Positions 60,176-64,000 of a stretch of DNA of 64,000 nucleotides are shown one piece after another. The stretch comes from Novosphingobium sp. GTDB taxonomy: Bacteria > Pseudomonadota > Alphaproteobacteria > Sphingomonadales > Sphingomonadaceae. Position numbers and translations under genes: made by a program. The first letter of the stretch is position 1; each line of letters opens with the position of its first letter. The DNA lies in the NCBI RefSeq assembly GCF_027489515.1, contig NZ_JAIXZS010000027.1, positions 24,446 to 88,445 on the forward strand. Direction: 5' to 3'. The notes under the pieces were generated by a model. That model was not told the origin of the DNA. It saw nothing but the letters and a program-made list of their open reading frames with translations, and made no database searches.

Positions 60176-61306
60176 TCAGGCCGCCAGCGTCAGGTCCTCG
60201 AACCGGCCAAGGTGGAAGTCCGCCGAGCCGAACTGGTTCTCGATCATCGTGGCCCGCTTGAAATAGTGGCCGATGGCGAGCTCCACGGTAATGCCGATGC
60301 CGCCGTGGGTCTGGATCGCGTTCTGGCCTACGAAGTTGATCGAGCGTGCGACTTTCGCCTTGGCGAGGCTCACCGCCGCCTTGCGCTCGTCCGCCGGCAG
60401 ATCGAGCTTGAGCGTGCCCATCAGCGCCATCGAGGCGATCTGCTCCACCTCGATGAAGATGTCGGCCATGCGGTGCTGCAGCACCTGGAACTTGCCGATC
60501 GGCTGGCCGAACTGCTTGCGCTGCTTGATATAGTCGAGCGTACCCTCGTGCAGCTTGCGGCTCACCCCGCAGGCCTCGCCGCAGATCGCCATGGTGGCTT
60601 CGTCGGCCAGCAGCTCGATCAGGTCGATCCCGCCGGGGATATGCGCATCGCCGGGGATCGCCACGTTCTCGAAGTAGATTTCGCTCGCCTGGAAGCCGTC
60701 GACGGTCGGGTAGTCGCGGCGCACAATTCCCGGCAGCGTGGCGTCGATCAGGAACAGCTCCACGCCCGCGCGCTCGCGCGTCGAACCGCCGGTACGGGCG
60801 GTGACGAGGAGGTGCGTCGCCCACGGCGCGGCATAGACCACCGCCTTGTGGCCCGAGAGCACGAAGCCCGCGCCGTCCGCCTTCGCGGTGGTGCGGATGT
60901 TCGCCAGATCATAGCGGCCTTGTGGCTCCGCATAGGCCCACGCGATCACGGCATTGCCCGCGATGATCTCGGGGATCACCGCATCGGCCATCGCCCCGGG
61001 CGCGCGCTTCATCGCGCCGCCGCCGATCACCACGGTCTGGAGATAGGGTTCGATCGCGATGACCTTGCCCAGTTCTTCCATCATGATCATGTTCTCGAGC
61101 GCGCCGCCGCCAAGCCCGCCGTGTTCTTCGGCAAAGGGCGCGCCCAGAATGCCAAGCTCGGTGGCGAGCGCCTGCCAGATGCCCGGATCGCGGCCCTCAG
61201 GGCGCAGCAGCATCTTCTTGCGCGTCTCGAAATCATACGTGTCGGCCAGAAAGCGCGCGAGCGTATCACGCAGCATGCCCTGCGTTTCGGTGTAGCTGAA
61301 ATCCAT
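60176..61306 (-). CDS. Acyl-CoA dehydrogenase, small-subunit type (PimD-like)
   Basis: A 376-residue acyl-CoA dehydrogenase: MDFSYTETQGMLRDTLARFLADTYDFETRKK start, FAEEHGGLGGG, AYAEPQGRYDL in place of the usual FAD-contact motif, KQRKQFGQPIGKFQVLQHRMAD, and a divergent C-terminus (THGGIGITVELAIGHYFKRA). This matches the small subunit of heteromeric enzymes such as pimeloyl-CoA dehydrogenase or the steroid ChsE/Scd4 types. It follows the large-subunit gene by 64 bases. The true substrate is unknown. Confidence 0.9.
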   Translation of the reverse strand: MDFSYTETQGMLRDTLARFLADTYDFETRKKMLLRPEGRDPGIWQALATELGILGAPFAEEHGGLGGGALENMIMMEELGKVIAIEPYLQTVVIGGGAMKRAPGAMADAVIPEIIAGNAVIAWAYAEPQGRYDLANIRTTAKADGAGFVLSGHKAVVYAAPWATHLLVTARTGGSTRERAGVELFLIDATLPGIVRRDYPTVDGFQASEIYFENVAIPGDAHIPGGIDLIELLADEATMAICGEACGVSRKLHEGTLDYIKQRKQFGQPIGKFQVLQHRMADIFIEVEQIASMALMGTLKLDLPADERKAAVSLAKAKVARSINFVGQNAIQTHGGIGITVELAIGHYFKRATMIENQFGSADFHLGRFEDLTLAA

Positions 61307-61370
61307 TGTCCTCAAATCCCGCTTCAGGGCCGCCGCGTCGCACCTTGCGCGCGGCGGCCTCCATTTTCAC

Positions 61371-62564
61371 TCAGAGCCCGAGCACCATCTTGGCGATGAT
61401 ATTGCGCTGGATCTCGTTCGAACCGCCATAGATCGTTGTCTTGCGGGTGTTGAAATAGGTCGGCGCGGCCCGGTGCGCGTAGTCCGGCCCGATCGGGTGC
61501 TCGTTGTCGCCCTCTCCGAAGCCGCGGAAGTAGGGCGCGCCATAGTGGCCCACCGCTTCCAGGGTCAGCTCGGTCAGGCGCTGCTGGATTTCCGAACCCT
61601 TGATCTTGAGCAGGCTCGATTCCGGCCCCGGGCCCTTGCCGGCGCTTTCACCCGCCAGGCTGCGCAGCTCGGTAAACTCGAGCGCGGTGAGGTCCATTTC
61701 CAGTTCGGCGATCTTGCGCTTGAAGAAGGCATTGGCGATCAGCGGCTTGTCACCGTCCATCTCCGCCCGCGCGATCGTCTTCACCTTCTCGATCCCGCGC
61801 TTCGAAGCCGCCACACCGGCGATCCCGGTGCGCTCGTGCGCCAGCAGGAACTTGGCGCAAGTCCAGCCCTTGTTTTCCTCATAGACGCGGTTCTCGACCG
61901 GTACGCGCACGTCTTCGAGCCACACTTCGTTGACTTCGTGCTCGCCGCCCAACGTGATGATCGGGCGCACGGTGATGCCCGGCGACTTCATGTCGATGAG
62001 CAGGAACGAAATGCCTTCCTGCTGCTTGGCATCGGGATCGGTGCGGACGAGGAAGAAGCCCCAGTCGGCATGCTGCGCCATCGTCGTCCAGGTCTTCTGG
62101 CCGTTGACGACATAATGATCGCCGTCCCGCACCGCCTTGGTGCGCAGCGAGGCAAGGTCAGACCCCGAACCCGGCTCCGAATAGCCCTGGCACCACCAGT
62201 CCTCGCCCGAAAGGATGCGGGGGAGGTACTTGGCCTTCTGCTCGGGCGTGCCGAAGGTGTAGATCACCGGGCCGACCATCGAGAGGCCGAAGGGCATCAG
62301 GCGGATGCAGTCGGCGCGCGCGGTCTCTTCGGACCAGATGTAGCGCTGCGTCGCGGTCCAGCCGGTGCCGCCGTACTCGACCGGCCATGCCGGGGCGACC
62401 CAGCCCTTCTTCGCCAGCACCTTGTGCCAGGAGAGGAAGTCTTCCTTTGAAAGCTCGTCGCCCTCGTCCTGCTTGCCGCGCAGTTCGGCCGGATAGTTCT
62501 CGGCGATGAAGGCGCGGACTTCCTGCTGGAAGGCCAGATCTTCGGGGCTGAAATCAAGATGCAT
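61371..62564 (-). CDS. Acyl-CoA dehydrogenase, large-subunit type (PimC-like)
   Basis: A 397-residue acyl-CoA dehydrogenase: MHLDFSPEDLAFQQEVRAFI, WPVEYGGTGWTATQ, QGYSEPGSGSDLASLRT (FAD/substrate motif), NGQKTWTTMAQHADW and C-terminal YGGSNEIQRNIIAKMVLGL, the complete C-terminal FAD signature. Together with the gene downstream it looks like one heteromeric flavoenzyme acting on a bulky or dicarboxylic acyl-CoA. A MerR-type operator candidate lies about 100 bases upstream. ATG 62564. Confidence 0.92.
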   Translation of the reverse strand: MHLDFSPEDLAFQQEVRAFIAENYPAELRGKQDEGDELSKEDFLSWHKVLAKKGWVAPAWPVEYGGTGWTATQRYIWSEETARADCIRLMPFGLSMVGPVIYTFGTPEQKAKYLPRILSGEDWWCQGYSEPGSGSDLASLRTKAVRDGDHYVVNGQKTWTTMAQHADWGFFLVRTDPDAKQQEGISFLLIDMKSPGITVRPIITLGGEHEVNEVWLEDVRVPVENRVYEENKGWTCAKFLLAHERTGIAGVAASKRGIEKVKTIARAEMDGDKPLIANAFFKRKIAELEMDLTALEFTELRSLAGESAGKGPGPESSLLKIKGSEIQQRLTELTLEAVGHYGAPYFRGFGEGDNEHPIGPDYAHRAAPTYFNTRKTTIYGGSNEIQRNIIAKMVLGL

Positions 62565-62664
62565 GGGGCTCTCCCTTTTGAGTTCATGGCCTTTTTACGG
62601 CCCTGACGCAGCGAGACTCGCTTCCGTTATGGGAAGCCGGTCTCCTGCACCCTCCATCCTTCCA

Positions 62665-62682
62665 CTTTACGTAAACGTCAAG
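62665..62682. promoter_or_regulatory. MerR-type (LiuR-like) operator candidate
   Basis: CTTTACG-TAAA-CGTCAAG is an inverted repeat with one mismatch. As I recall, it resembles operators of MerR-family regulators of branched-chain or fatty acyl-CoA catabolism in proteobacteria. It lies about 100 bases upstream of the acyl-CoA dehydrogenase pair. Confidence 0.4.
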
Positions 62683-62792
62683 AGGGGCGATGGGTCAGGC
62701 ACGGCGGCGACGCGCCGCCAAGCCCCCGTGCGGGCGGCCCTGCGCGTCCGATGCACAGAAGCCACACTTCCGGCACTCGCACGCATTTTGCG

Positions 62793-62808
62793 ATTCAATC
62801 GCTTGAAT
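62793..62808. promoter_or_regulatory. Overlapping palindromes upstream of the TonB receptor
   Basis: ATTCAA-TCGC-TTGAAT (62793-62808) is a perfect inverted repeat, and GCGAT-TCA-ATCGC (62790-62802) is a second one sharing its bases. They lie about 115 bases before the receptor start and may be a binding site; the protein is unknown. Confidence 0.3.
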
Positions 62809-62921
62809 TCTTGCTTGCGCTTGGGCTGACCTTTTGCCAGAGAACCCCCATGCAGGCGTCTCGAGGCTTCGATTCGCTGCTGTCGTACGCACAAAAGTGC
62901 TCGCAATCGGGAGGGATATCT

Positions 62922-64000
62922 GTGAAGCTCACCGCAATTCAATCGTGTGCATCGGTTCTGGCGCTGGCTGTGGCCGCCGTTTCGGCGCCAGTGTTCGCCC
63001 AGGAAGCCGCGCCTGCTGATGCCGCCGCCACCGACGCCCCTGCCGACACGCTGAGCGAGATCGTCGTCACCGCCTCGACCGGTACCAAGAGCAAGCTCGA
63101 CAGCTCGGTCTCGATCTCCTCGGTCGACAGCGCCATCATCGCCAATTTCCGCCCGATGTCGGAAGGCGATCTGCTTCGCCTGCTGCCGGGTCTCCAGCCC
63201 AACGTTTCGGGCCCGGGCGGTAACGGCAACTTTGCCGTGCGCGGTCTGCCCGTCGCCACCGGCGGCGCCACCTTCGTCCAGCTGCAGGAAGATGGCCTGC
63301 CCACCGTGCTGTTCGGTGATATCCAGTTCGGCAACAACGACTACTGGACCAAGTCGAGCCCGATGGACGCCCGCGTCGATGCGATCCGCGGCGGCACCGC
63401 CGCCACGCTCGCCAGCCAGGCGCCGGGTGCGGTGATCAACTACATCAGCAAGACCGATCGCAGTGAAGGCGGCTACATCCAGCTCGAGCGCAACCTCACC
63501 TACGATTACACCCGCGCCAGCTTCCGCTTCTCGGGCGCCATCGATGACAAGACCCACTTCAACATCGGTGGTTACTACGGCGCCGGCGATGGCCCGTGGC
63601 ACTCGGGCTACCAGCTCAGCAAGTCCTACCTGATCAAGGGCAACATCACGCGCGAGTTTGATGACAATCGCGGCTTCTTCCGCGTCTATTTCAAGGCGCA
63701 GGACACGCAGGAGCCCAACACCCAGGGCGGCATCGCCTGTGGCAAGCTCTCTGGCGGCAAGGTTTCCGATCTGCAGGCCTGCCCGGGCTTCGATCCGCGC
63801 CGCGCGTCCAACTTCTCGGCGTTCAACCCGGTCGTCAACTACGTCGATTTCGATAGCCAGGGCCTTGCCAGCACGCCGCTCAACGGCATCACCACCAATG
63901 CCCAGTCGCTTCAGGCGCAGCTGCACTACAAGTTCGACAACGGCATCACCGTCGACAACAACGCCCGCTACACCAACATGAGCGGCGGCTTCTCGTCGAA
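62922..64000 (+). CDS. TonB-dependent receptor (partial, 5' part)
   Basis: The open frame from GTG 62922 runs to the window edge (359 codons). It has a signal peptide (SCASVLALAVAAVSAPVFAQ), a short Ala/Asp/Pro-rich stretch, then a TonB-box-like LSEIVVTAS and a plug domain (EGDLLRLLPGLQPNVSGPGGNGNFAVRGLP, DAIRGGTAATLASQAPGAVINYISK in parts), followed by the start of the beta-barrel. GGAGG lies 7 bases before the GTG. The substrate is unknown; the acyl-CoA dehydrogenase neighbours hint at a hydrophobic carbon source. The barrel end is outside the window. Confidence 0.9.
   Translation, partial: MKLTAIQSCASVLALAVAAVSAPVFAQEAAPADAAATDAPADTLSEIVVTASTGTKSKLDSSVSISSVDSAIIANFRPMSEGDLLRLLPGLQPNVSGPGGNGNFAVRGLPVATGGATFVQLQEDGLPTVLFGDIQFGNNDYWTKSSPMDARVDAIRGGTAATLASQAPGAVINYISKTDRSEGGYIQLERNLTYDYTRASFRFSGAIDDKTHFNIGGYYGAGDGPWHSGYQLSKSYLIKGNITREFDDNRGFFRVYFKAQDTQEPNTQGGIACGKLSGGKVSDLQACPGFDPRRASNFSAFNPVVNYVDFDSQGLASTPLNGITTNAQSLQAQLHYKFDNGITVDNNARYTNMSGGFSS

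Larger units (their letters stand above)
62565..62921. promoter_or_regulatory. Divergent regulatory region between acyl-CoA dehydrogenase and TonB receptor genes
   Basis: No gene is supported. It holds the CTTTACG/CGTCAAG inverted repeat at 62665-62682, overlapping palindromes at 62790-62808, and GGAGG (62910-62914), the receptor's ribosome-binding site. Open frames here are short and Arg/Ser-rich. Confidence 0.55.

Noticed and set aside
1..64000. tRNA, rRNA, CRISPR arrays, prophage or insertion sequences
   Set aside because: No cloverleaf with CCA-side pairing, no regularly spaced repeats, and no transposase, integrase or phage genes were seen.

Overview
The window looks like chromosomal DNA of a sphingomonad (Alphaproteobacteria, Sphingomonadales; Novosphingobium or a close relative). 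The signs are a GC-rich sequence, the order rpmH-rnpA-yidD-yidC-yihA, frequent GTG and TTG starts, alphaproteobacterial families (HIG1-like small membrane protein, Tim44-domain protein, SecB, DUF983), a TonB-dependent receptor, and a CtrA-type TTAA-N7-TTAA site. I saw no tRNA, rRNA, insertion sequence, prophage or CRISPR array. The species call is an inference.

Left part (1-21000): the 5' part of dabA plus dabB (DAB inorganic-carbon uptake) are divergent from a LysR regulator. Then come guaA, an AT-rich regulatory region with a 27-codon gene and strong terminator, gluQRS-HIG1-corrinoid adenosyltransferase, hbd, a secreted nuclease, TetR, a lipoprotein 5'-nucleotidase, a membrane/lipid operon (acyltransferase, DUF1295, DUF2306), a marR-emrA-emrB efflux operon with a probable operator, scoAB with a GST, a HAD phosphatase and a tandem universal stress protein.

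Middle part (21000-43100): mostly housekeeping. It holds the rpmH-rnpA-yidD-yidC-yihA operon, a GGDEF-EAL protein, dapE, smr-mltA-tim44, secB, murJ, trpS, dut-coaBC, ubiE-ubiB and mutM. Upstream of rpmH, a structured, terminator-ended RNA candidate follows a bipartite sequence element that also occurs, at identical spacing, upstream of the 27-codon gene 16 kb away. rnpA has no ATG, GTG or TTG at a usable position.

Right part (43100-59040): a cell-surface polysaccharide locus. RfbF and RfbG make CDP-4-keto-6-deoxyglucose. Further along are an HpcH/HpaI-type aldolase, a large SLBB outer-membrane export protein, a Wzz/GumC-like protein, GtrB-like and GtrA-like proteins, two integral-membrane glycosyltransferase-like proteins, a short-chain epimerase/reductase, a thiamine-diphosphate enzyme and a methyltransferase. 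The combination suggests a CDP-linked branched-chain (yersiniose-like) sugar, but without the 3-deoxygenation enzymes in view. This is the best candidate for an undescribed system here.

End (59040-64000): a nitronate-monooxygenase-like protein, a pair of hairpin repeats, two adjacent acyl-CoA dehydrogenases of the heteromeric large/small type with a MerR-like operator upstream, and the 5' part of a TonB-dependent receptor that runs off the window.
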